From an uncultured Verrucomicrobiales bacterium (GTDB lineage Bacteria > Verrucomicrobiota > Verrucomicrobiae > Limisphaerales > CANJSG01), in contig CAMLMI010000177.1 of NCBI GenBank assembly GCA_946480965.1, forward strand, positions 1-9,062: a stretch of DNA of 9,062 nt. The letters are read 5' to 3'. This document shows positions 1 through 8,012 of this stretch, piece by piece. The notes below the pieces were generated by a model. It searched no databases and had not been told where the DNA came from. It worked only from the letters and a program-made list of their open reading frames with translations. The first letter of the stretch is position 1; each line of letters begins with the position of its first letter. Both the position numbers and the translations under genes were made by a program.

Positions 1-1
1 C

Positions 2-1555
2 GCGGCGGCGGTGTTCCTCTGGCGCTGGCTGGACGGTTCCACCGGCACCGTGGTGACGGCCAAGGCCGGAGTCGGCATGGCCGTGCTCGGCATCGTGGCG
101 CTGCTGTCCTTCCTGCTCGGCAAATACGCGGCGGGCGTGGCGCGGTTGAACGGCGAACGTCTGGTCGGCCCCGGCGGCGCGTATCTGCTGCTCGGTTCCG
201 TGGTGTGCGTGGCGGTGCTGGCCGGTGCGCTGGTGCCGGACATGGCCGGGTATCCGCAATGGGACCGCCACATCGCCCGGGCCTTGGTCGTGGTGATCGG
301 GCTGATCGCGCTGGAAACCTTCGTCACGCTGCTCGCCGAGATCTACCGTCCGCGCCTCAAGGGCAAGGCCGCGCGCCTGATCTACGACAGCCGCTTCGTC
401 GGCATCGTCGGCCAGCCGGATTCGCTCTTCCGCACCGCCGGCCAGGCGCTGGACTACCAGTTCGGCTTCAAGGTGTCGGAGACGGAGTTCTTCCGCTTCC
501 TCAAGCGCTACTTCCCGGCGTTGTTGCTGGCGCAGATCGTCATCCTCTTCGTCTCGACCAGCTTCGTGTTCCTCCAGCCGGGCGAAGAGGGCTTGCTGGA
601 GCGGTTCGGCCAGCGCGTCGAGGGCGGTTCGCTGAAGCCCGGAGTCCATTTCAAGCTCCCGTGGCCCATCGATTCCGTGCAGCGCTTCAACACCAAGGAA
701 GTCCACAGCTTGAATGTGGGCTTCGTGCCGGACGACGACCACGGCAACGCGCCGATCCTCTGGAACGTGGCCCACTACAAGGAGGAGTTTAACCTCCTCG
801 TCGCCAGCCGGGAGCCCGTCTCGACCAACGCGACCGGCGACATCGCCGTGCCCGTCAGCCTGCTCACGGTGAGCATCCCCGTGCAGTTCCAGATCAAGGA
901 CGTGGAGAAGTGGGCCTACAACTTCGTCAACGCCTCCAACACGCTGGAGAAGCTCGCCACCCGCGAGGTGGTCCGCCACCTCGTCTCCGCCGATCTGAAC
1001 GAGCTCATGTCCACCGGCCGCGAACAGGCGGCGAAGGAGCTGAAGTCGCTCATCCAGGCGCGCGCCGACGAGCTGCAGCTCGGTGCGGACATCGTCTTCG
1101 TCGGTCTTCAGGACATCCATCCGCCGACCAAGGTGGCCGGTGCCTACCAGGCCGTGATGGGCGCGCGCCAGCAGGTGGAGGCCAAGCGTCTCGCCGCCGA
1201 AGGCTACGCGGCCAAGACCGTTCCGCTGGCCGAGGCCGAAGGCGAGAAGACGATCAACGAAGCCCAGGCCTACGCCGCCCAGCGCATCGCCGGAGCCCAG
1301 GCGATCTCCGCGCGGTTCACGAACCAGATCGCGGCCTATCAGGCGTCGCCCAACGTCTATCCGACCCGCGAATATCTCCGCGCCTTCGCCGCCGCCACCG
1401 CCGGTTCCCGCAAGATCGTGGTGGCCACGACCAACAGCCACGAGATCGTCCAGCTCAACCTCGAGGAACGGATGCGCAGCGATCTCCAGGACGTCTATAT
1501 CGCCCCGACCACCCGCGAACAGGCCGCCGCAGCGGCCGCCGCCGAAAAGAAGTAA
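2..1555 (+). CDS. Multi-pass membrane SPFH (HflK-like) protein, 5' end outside window
   Basis: The protein has an N-terminal membrane part and a C-terminal SPFH (stomatin/prohibitin/flotillin/HflK-C) part. Numbering from the GTG at 11, hydrophobic helices lie at about 22-38, 57-76, 91-109 and 169-187. The SPFH domain follows at about 188-380, with the HflK-like opening F-L-Q-P-G-E-E-G and a G-V-H-F-K-L-P-W-P-I segment at 211-220. An Ala/Glu-rich helical region (about 380-445) and an Ala-run tail complete it. The frame is open up to the window edge (Ala-Ala-Ala before the GTG) and the GTG lies inside ordinary-looking coding sequence. I therefore think the true start is upstream and further membrane helices are missing. 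Classical HflK has a single N-terminal helix, so the extra ones are distinctive. It probably forms a hetero-oligomer with the two SPFH proteins downstream. The SPFH assignment is firm; the exact role is unknown. Confidence 0.85.
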   Translation, partial: AAAVFLWRWLDGSTGTVVTAKAGVGMAVLGIVALLSFLLGKYAAGVARLNGERLVGPGGAYLLLGSVVCVAVLAGALVPDMAGYPQWDRHIARALVVVIGLIALETFVTLLAEIYRPRLKGKAARLIYDSRFVGIVGQPDSLFRTAGQALDYQFGFKVSETEFFRFLKRYFPALLLAQIVILFVSTSFVFLQPGEEGLLERFGQRVEGGSLKPGVHFKLPWPIDSVQRFNTKEVHSLNVGFVPDDDHGNAPILWNVAHYKEEFNLLVASREPVSTNATGDIAVPVSLLTVSIPVQFQIKDVEKWAYNFVNASNTLEKLATREVVRHLVSADLNELMSTGREQAAKELKSLIQARADELQLGADIVFVGLQDIHPPTKVAGAYQAVMGARQQVEAKRLAAEGYAAKTVPLAEAEGEKTINEAQAYAAQRIAGAQAISARFTNQIAAYQASPNVYPTREYLRAFAAATAGSRKIVVATTNSHEIVQLNLEERMRSDLQDVYIAPTTREQAAAAAAAEKK

Positions 1556-1579
1556 CTCCTCCCCCGATTTTTCCCCGAC

Positions 1580-2488
1580 ATGAAGAAGTCTTCCCTCTCC
1601 TTGGTCGCCGGCCTTGTGCTGGCCGTGATCTTCGGTCTCCGGATGGTCTGCTTCCAGGTCCGCGTGACCGAGGTGGCGCTCGTGACCACCTTCGGCAAGC
1701 CCACCGCGCCGCACACGGAGCCGGGCCTGAAGTTCAAGCTGCCCTGGCCCATCCAGGACGTGCTGAAGTTCGACAAGCGCGTGCAGAACTTCGAGGGCAA
1801 GTTCGAGGAGACCCCGACGCGCGACGGCTACAACCTCCTCGTCTCCGTCTATGCCGGCTGGCAGATCGTCGAGCCCGCCAAGTTCCGCGAGGCTTTCGTG
1901 GACGGCTCCATGACCCGCGCCCAGGCCACGCTGGAAGAGCGGTTCCGCAGCGCCAAGAACGCCGTCGTGGGCCAGCATCCGTTCTCCGACTTCGTGTCCA
2001 CCGACCCGCAGCGGCTGAAGTTCGCCGAGATCGAGCAGAAGATCCTCGAGTTCGTGCGGCAGGACATCCAGGAGCGCTACGGCATCAAGATCGCCTTCCT
2101 CGGCATCAAGCGCCTCGGCCTGCCCGAGAGCGTCACCCAGAAGGTCTTCGAGCGGATGACCGAGGAACGCCAGCGCGTCACCCAGAAGCTCCAGGCCGAC
2201 GGCGAGCGCGAATCCATCAGCATCCGTTCCGCCGCCGACCGCGAGCGCGCCCGCATCCTGGCCGAGGCCGAGGCCAAGGCCACCGCCATCCGCGGTGCGG
2301 CCGACGCCGAGGCGGCCCAATACTACGCCAGCTTCGAGAAGAATCCCGAGCTGGCCATCCTGCTCCAGAAGCTCGCCGCGCTGGAGGCCTCCTTGAAGGA
2401 CCGCGCCACGCTCGTGGTCGATCCGAACACCCCTCCGTTCGACCTGCTCGCCCCGCAGAACAAGGTCGGCGGCGCCAACCGGAAGTGA
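1580..2488 (+). CDS. hflC: HflC-like SPFH membrane protein
   Basis: The 302-residue product has the size and layout of HflC. One N-terminal membrane helix (about 8-25) anchors it, and the SPFH domain runs from about 26 to 190 with G-L-K-F-K-L-P-W-P-I at 49-58. A long charged helix (about 185-250) contains V-F-E-R-M-T-E-E-R-Q-R and then the A-D-R-E-R-A-R-I-L-A-E-A-E segment that HflC proteins share. The C-terminal part (about 255-290) resembles the HflC cap region. In E. coli HflC pairs with HflK in a cage around FtsH and modulates its proteolysis; whether FtsH is the client here cannot be seen. The ATG start gives a normal anchor right at the N-terminus. It follows the previous stop by 24 bases, and that pyrimidine-rich gap has no Shine-Dalgarno sequence. 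It is 3 bases from the next gene, so co-transcription is very likely. Confidence 0.87.
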   Translation: MKKSSLSLVAGLVLAVIFGLRMVCFQVRVTEVALVTTFGKPTAPHTEPGLKFKLPWPIQDVLKFDKRVQNFEGKFEETPTRDGYNLLVSVYAGWQIVEPAKFREAFVDGSMTRAQATLEERFRSAKNAVVGQHPFSDFVSTDPQRLKFAEIEQKILEFVRQDIQERYGIKIAFLGIKRLGLPESVTQKVFERMTEERQRVTQKLQADGERESISIRSAADRERARILAEAEAKATAIRGAADAEAAQYYASFEKNPELAILLQKLAALEASLKDRATLVVDPNTPPFDLLAPQNKVGGANRK

Positions 2489-2491
2489 GCC

Positions 2492-3697
2492 ATGAGCGAT
2501 CCCAAGAAGCCTCATTCCGATCATGGCCACGGCCATGACCACCACGAACACGGCGACGACTGCGGTTGCGACCACGATCATGGGCACAAGGAAGGCGAGA
2601 TCGTCCTGAAGAAATCCGCCGCCGCGAAGCCCGCCGCCGAGCCGCTGGAAATGGTCGAGGACACCGGCACTCGCGCCCTGTCCGAGGCGCTCAAGAGCAG
2701 CTTCGCCATCGTGCGCTGGCTGATGGTCGTGCTGGTGGTGCTCTTCGTGTTCTCCGGCGTCTTCACCGTGGGGCCGCAGGAGCGCGCCATCGTGCTGCGC
2801 TTCGGCAAGCCCCTGGGCGCGGCCGACCAGCAACTGCTCGGTCCCGGCCTCCACTTCGCCTTTCCCCGCCCGGTGGACGAGGTGGTGAAGATCCCCGCCA
2901 CCCAGATCTACACGGTGCGTTCCTCCGTCGGCTTCTACAACTGGCCCGCCGAGCTGGAGGCCCTGGGCGAGAAGCCCCAGCCCGCGCCCGCTCTCAACCC
3001 GATGATCGACGGCTACACGATCTCGGGCGACGAGAACATCCTCCACGTCCGCGCCACCGTGCGCTTCACGCTGGAGCGCCCGCTCGACTACGTCTTCCAG
3101 TTCGTCGCCGCCAGCAACGCGGTGCAGCACGCGCTCGACAGCGCGCTGGTCTTCGCCTCGGCGCAGTTTCCGGTGGACCAGGCGCTGCGGCTGAACCAGG
3201 CCGGTTTCCGCGAGCGGATCACCGCCCGCCTGGACCAGCTCGTCGCCGCCCAGGGCCTCGGCATCCGCGTCGAGCCCGTCGATGTCGTGGTCGAACCGCC
3301 GCTGGTGGTGAAGCCCGCCTTCGACGCCGCCCTCGCCGCCGAGGCCGAGCGGAGCAAGGCGGTCAACGCCGCGCGCGGCTACGAGAACGCCCTTCTCAGC
3401 AAGGCCGAGGGCGAGGCCAAGGCCGTGGAGAACCAGGGCCAGGCCGATGCCCGCAAGATCGTCACGCAGGCCTCGTCCGAGGCGCAGTATTTCCGCGACC
3501 GTTTGCAGGAGTTCGAGCGCAACCCCGAGCTCTTCCGCCAGCGTCTCCTGACCGAGGCCATGAGCCGCGTGCTCACCAACACCCAGGACAAGTTCCTCCT
3601 GCCCGCCTCCGCCGGTGGCGCGTCGCGCGAACTGCGCCTACTCTTGAACCGCGAGCCGTCCAAGCCGCCCCAACCGGTCTCCGCCGACCCGCAATAA
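2492..3697 (+). CDS. hflK: HflK-like SPFH protein with His-rich metal-binding-like N-terminus
   Basis: The 401-residue product begins with a hydrophilic cytosolic segment. Residues 8-32 hold ten histidines, with Asp residues and a D-D-C-G-C core at 22-26. A single membrane helix lies at about 73-91. The SPFH domain starts at V-G-P-Q-E-R-A-I-V-L-R-F-G (93-105). The region Y-T-I-S-G-D-E-N-I-L matches the T-G-D-E-N-I block that is typical of HflK and not of HflC. A long Ala/Glu-rich helix (about 275-355, with repeated K-A-E-G-E-A-K-A type sequence) and a Pro-rich tail finish it. E. coli HflK also has a hydrophilic N-terminal tail, but a Gly-rich one without a His/Cys metal-binding pattern. The His segment almost duplicates the N-terminus of the ATPase encoded next, which suggests a shared metal ligand or a functional link. 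The ATG lies 3 bases after the hflC-like stop; a weak GGAAG lies just upstream. Domain call firm, metal binding inferred. Confidence 0.87.
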   Translation: MSDPKKPHSDHGHGHDHHEHGDDCGCDHDHGHKEGEIVLKKSAAAKPAAEPLEMVEDTGTRALSEALKSSFAIVRWLMVVLVVLFVFSGVFTVGPQERAIVLRFGKPLGAADQQLLGPGLHFAFPRPVDEVVKIPATQIYTVRSSVGFYNWPAELEALGEKPQPAPALNPMIDGYTISGDENILHVRATVRFTLERPLDYVFQFVAASNAVQHALDSALVFASAQFPVDQALRLNQAGFRERITARLDQLVAAQGLGIRVEPVDVVVEPPLVVKPAFDAALAAEAERSKAVNAARGYENALLSKAEGEAKAVENQGQADARKIVTQASSEAQYFRDRLQEFERNPELFRQRLLTEAMSRVLTNTQDKFLLPASAGGASRELRLLLNREPSKPPQPVSADPQ

Positions 3698-3716
3698 ACC
3701 CGAAGTTCCCGCCGTC

Positions 3717-5783
3717 ATGAACGTCTCCACCAAAGCCAGCGCCCACGCGGATCACGGCCACGCCCACGACCATGACCACGGTCATCACCACCACGACGAT
3801 GATTGCGGCTGTGGCCACGACCATTCGCATTCCGAGGTCCATCTGGGCCGGACGATCCTCGGTCTGATCCTCGTGCTGAACGCCTACGTCGTGGGCCTGC
3901 TCTTCCCCGAGTTGAAGCTGGTCGGCGGCTACAGCTCGATGATCGGCGCGGCCATCCTTGGCTACCCGATCGTCATGAGCGCGCTGAAGGACCTGCGCCG
4001 CTCGACCCTCAGCACGAACACGCTGGTCGCCCTGGCCGTCGTCGCCTCGTTCGCCAGCGGCAACTACGAGGAAGCCGGCTTCGTCGCCTTCTTCATGTTG
4101 CTCGGCGAGATCATCGAGACCCGCACCGCCGACGGCGCCCGCCAGTCCATCGAATCGCTCATCAAGCTCACGCCCACGAAGGCCCGCCGCGTGACCGCCA
4201 ACGGCGAGGAAGAAGTCGCCACCAAGGATCTCCGCGTTGGCGACGTCATCCGCGTCCGCCCCGGCGACAACGTCGCGGCCGACGGCACGATCACCAGCGG
4301 CCAGGGCTCCTTCAACCAGGCCAACATCACCGGCGAATCGCTTCCCGTGGACAAGAAGCCTGGCGACGAAGCCTTCGCCGGCACGATCAACCTCACCGGC
4401 GTGCTGGAGATCAAGGTCAGCCGCGCCGGCCAGGACACCACGCTCGGCCGCGTCCGCGACCTGATCTTGGCCGCCGAGAAGACCAAGCTTCCGATCATGC
4501 GGATCATCGACCAATACATGGTCTATTACACCCCGCTGGTGCTGCTGATCGGCGCGCTCGTCTGGGCCTTCACCTACGATCTGGAGCGCGTCATCGCCGT
4601 CTTCATCGTCTCTTGCCCCTGCGCCTTCGTCTTGGCGACGCCGACCGCGATGGTCGCCGCGCTCTCCGCCGCCGCGCGCCTCGGAATTCTGATCAAGAAC
4701 GTCGCCGACATCGAACTGGCCGCGCGCATCAACGCCTTCGTCTTCGACAAGACCGGCACCCTCACCACCGGCAAGCTCGCCGTGAGCCGCCTGAATCCGT
4801 TGAACGGCGTCACCCCCGCCGAACTGCTCCGCGTCGCCGCTTCCGCCGAGAAATACAGCAACCACCCGACCGCCAAGGCGCTGGCCAATTTGTCCGCCGA
4901 AGCCGGCGTCGGCCTGGCCGAGCCGCAGGATTTCGCCGAGACCGCCGGTCGCGGCGTGCAGGCCAAGGTGGACGGAACGCTGGTCACCGTGGGCCGCGCC
5001 CAGTGGCTCAAGGACAACGGCGTCACCGAGGACTTCATGGCGTCGGTCGATCTGAACGAGACCGAGGGCTACAGCCTCATCTTCGTCGCCCGCAACGGCC
5101 AGTGCATCGGCTGGGTCGGCCTCCAGGACCAGACCCGCGACGAAGCGCGCGAGTCGTTGGCCGAACTGAAGGAAGTCGGCGTTCGCCGCGTAGCCATGGT
5201 CAGCGGAGACCGCCAGCCGGTCGCCGTGCGCGTGGCCAAGGAGATCGGCTGCGAAGAGGTCGTCGGCGACTGTCTGCCGCAGAACAAGGTGGAGTTCGTC
5301 CGCAACACCAAGGCCAAGGGCTACCGTGTGGCGGTGGTCGGCGACGGCGTGAACGACGCCCCGGCGCTGGCCGCCGGCGATCTCGGCATCGCGATGGGCG
5401 CGGCCGGATCGGAGGTCGCCATCCACAGCGCGACGATAGCGCTGATGAACAACGATCTTCGCCGTCTGCCCTTCTTGGTGAAGCTCTCGCGCCAGACCCG
5501 CGCGGTCATCAACCAGAACTTCCTCATCGGCATCCTCTTCGTCATCGGCGGCCTCGTCCTCGCGGCGATGGCCTACATCAACCCGATCGTCGCGGCGCTG
5601 GTCCATGTGGTCGGCTCGCTGGTCGTCGTCTTCAACAGCTTCCGCCTCGTCCGCAGCGGCGAGGAACTGGAGCCCTACCAGCCGCTCGCCCCCGCGAACG
5701 ACGGCCACGACCACGATCATTCCGGCCATTCGCACAGCCACGGCGAAACCAAGTCTATCCAGTTCAAACCCCGGCCGGCTTGA
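3717..5783 (+). CDS. Heavy-metal translocating P1B-type ATPase, His-rich at both ends
   Basis: The 688-residue product is a membrane pump that uses ATP to move a transition-metal ion, normally outward. All family motifs are present: T-G-E-S at 205-208 (actuator), C-P-C at 300-302 in the metal-conducting helix, D-K-T-G-T-L-T at 344-350 with the phosphorylated Asp344, the P1B-specific His-Pro at 383-384, and G-D-G-V-N-D-A-P at 542-549 (hinge). Hydrophobic segments fit the usual eight helices. There is no N-terminal HMA ferredoxin-like domain; instead residues 10-42 contain 14 histidines and a D-D-C-G-C motif (28-32), and the C-terminus has six more histidines (664-675). The last helix carries H630, G633, S634 and N640, which is neither the clear Cu nor the clear Zn/Cd signature, so the substrate (Zn, Cd, Co, Ni or Cu) is open. 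The gene begins 19 bases after the SPFH gene, and the shared His motif supports joint function. Confidence 0.93.
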   Translation: MNVSTKASAHADHGHAHDHDHGHHHHDDDCGCGHDHSHSEVHLGRTILGLILVLNAYVVGLLFPELKLVGGYSSMIGAAILGYPIVMSALKDLRRSTLSTNTLVALAVVASFASGNYEEAGFVAFFMLLGEIIETRTADGARQSIESLIKLTPTKARRVTANGEEEVATKDLRVGDVIRVRPGDNVAADGTITSGQGSFNQANITGESLPVDKKPGDEAFAGTINLTGVLEIKVSRAGQDTTLGRVRDLILAAEKTKLPIMRIIDQYMVYYTPLVLLIGALVWAFTYDLERVIAVFIVSCPCAFVLATPTAMVAALSAAARLGILIKNVADIELAARINAFVFDKTGTLTTGKLAVSRLNPLNGVTPAELLRVAASAEKYSNHPTAKALANLSAEAGVGLAEPQDFAETAGRGVQAKVDGTLVTVGRAQWLKDNGVTEDFMASVDLNETEGYSLIFVARNGQCIGWVGLQDQTRDEARESLAELKEVGVRRVAMVSGDRQPVAVRVAKEIGCEEVVGDCLPQNKVEFVRNTKAKGYRVAVVGDGVNDAPALAAGDLGIAMGAAGSEVAIHSATIALMNNDLRRLPFLVKLSRQTRAVINQNFLIGILFVIGGLVLAAMAYINPIVAALVHVVGSLVVVFNSFRLVRSGEELEPYQPLAPANDGHDHDHSGHSHSHGETKSIQFKPRPA

Positions 5784-5803
5784 TCGGACGCGAGTTCAGG
5801 CCC

Positions 5804-6763
5804 ATGCCGAAGATCACCCAGATTGCCGCCGCTGCCTGGCCCTTCAGCACGAAGATGCTGAGCCGTCTGGCGTGGCATTCGACGGCGCTCGGGGCGTTCA
5901 TCGTCGGAACCTTCGGGGACAAGGCTCTGTTTTCCATCAATGATCCGACCAATCCGCAGCCGCTGGTGAAACGGGCCGATCCGTATGAGGTAAGACACAC
6001 GGCCTACGATGAACTGCTGCCGGCCGATGTTTACGCGGAACTGGCGGTCACAGGATTGGATGGATTCCAGTTCTTGTCGCGCGAGGAATACGGCCGCGCT
6101 TTCGGTGACGAGCCTTGGGGCTCCACCAGTCCGGTGGATCAAGCGTTGATCTCGGGGCTGACGAACAAGCTGCCGGTTCGTCATCCCGGAACGGGATCGA
6201 TCCTCGGGTTCGCCGACAAGAAGATCGTTTCCTACAGGCTTTCGCCGCAGGGCCTGGAGCAGATGGCGGAGGCGAAAGCCAAGTCGGGACAGGCTCTCAC
6301 CGCCTTGTTGGCCGTAGCCGACGGAGTCTATTACGGCACCAACCAAGGGGATGTGATGTTCCTGCCGGTCATGGCACAAGGATTCGGCAAGCAGCAGAAG
6401 GTGTTGTCGTTCCGGCAGCCGGTTCATTCGCTGCGAACCGACGGGGCGAGGTTGTTTGTTGGACGGCTGGGCGGCGTGGCTGTGGTGGCGCGTCAGGATG
6501 GCGAATTACGCGTTGGAGCCGAGCGGCAGACCGCGTGTCGTTCCTTGGCGCTGGTTGCTGACCGCTGGCTGCTGCTCAACCAAGGGCTCCACGGATTGGC
6601 CGTTCTCGACACGGCTGGTGAAAAGCTCACGAGCGTCGCCGAGCATAAGCTGGAAGGCGATGCAGCGGATCTGCTCGTTGCTTCGTCGGATGGCGTCCAC
6701 GCGCTGGCCCTCTGCACCGACGCAAACACTCTTCGGTTCCTCCGGATCGACTACACTTCCTGA
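5804..6763 (+). CDS. Unrecognised protein, putative beta-propeller (LVIVD/WD-like)
   Basis: I do not recognise a specific family. The ATG at 5804, 20 bases after the ATPase stop, gives 319 residues; the frame stays open far upstream only because it overlaps the ATPase gene, so the start is a judgement and ATG 5854 is an alternative. No signal peptide or membrane helix is obvious, so a cytosolic place is most likely. About seven short hydrophobic-strand pairs recur near residues 30-46, 78-92, 131-146, 167-190, 215-237, 254-270 and 289-316. Examples are A-F-I-V-G-T-F-G-D-K-A-L-F-S-I-N-D and L-L-N-Q-G-L-H-G-L-A-V-L-D-T. They resemble propeller blades of the LVIVD or WD40 type, which usually act as binding platforms. 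The GC content, about 57-60% in sampled stretches, is lower than in the neighbours, suggesting weaker constraint or a different origin. It lies one base before the ABC ATPase start, so it may be co-expressed with that transporter. Confidence 0.7.
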   Translation: MPKITQIAAAAWPFSTKMLSRLAWHSTALGAFIVGTFGDKALFSINDPTNPQPLVKRADPYEVRHTAYDELLPADVYAELAVTGLDGFQFLSREEYGRAFGDEPWGSTSPVDQALISGLTNKLPVRHPGTGSILGFADKKIVSYRLSPQGLEQMAEAKAKSGQALTALLAVADGVYYGTNQGDVMFLPVMAQGFGKQQKVLSFRQPVHSLRTDGARLFVGRLGGVAVVARQDGELRVGAERQTACRSLALVADRWLLLNQGLHGLAVLDTAGEKLTSVAEHKLEGDAADLLVASSDGVHALALCTDANTLRFLRIDYTS

Positions 6764-6764
6764 A

Positions 6765-8009
<1,245 letters not shown>

Positions 8010-8012
8010 TCC

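Noticed and set aside
910..2538. Long + frame of 542 codons overlapping the first two SPFH genes
   Set aside because: Arg/Ala/Gly-rich composition and full overlap with two genes that have clear SPFH domains; a GC-bias shadow.
2521..2538. Near-perfect palindrome TCATGGCC-AC-GGCCATGA; a shorter relative (ATGACC-AC-GGTCAT) lies at 3772-3785
   Set aside because: Both fall in His-Gly/His-Asp codon runs, which give such symmetry by themselves. They are within genes and not in promoter positions, so a metal-regulator operator is unlikely.
3573..5741. Open frame of 722 codons on the - strand opposite the ATPase
   Set aside because: It is antisense to a gene with every P-type ATPase motif. Its protein is a monotonous Asp/Val/Ala/Gly/Arg mix with no domain, as expected from third-position GC bias.
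5784..5803. Possible terminator between the ATPase and the propeller-like gene
   Set aside because: The 20-base gap has no stem-loop followed by a T run.
3803..6763. One 986-codon + frame that would make the propeller-like protein start inside the ATPase gene
   Set aside because: The part before 5804 is an Arg/Pro/His-rich out-of-frame reading of the ATPase. Only the part from 5804 looks like protein.
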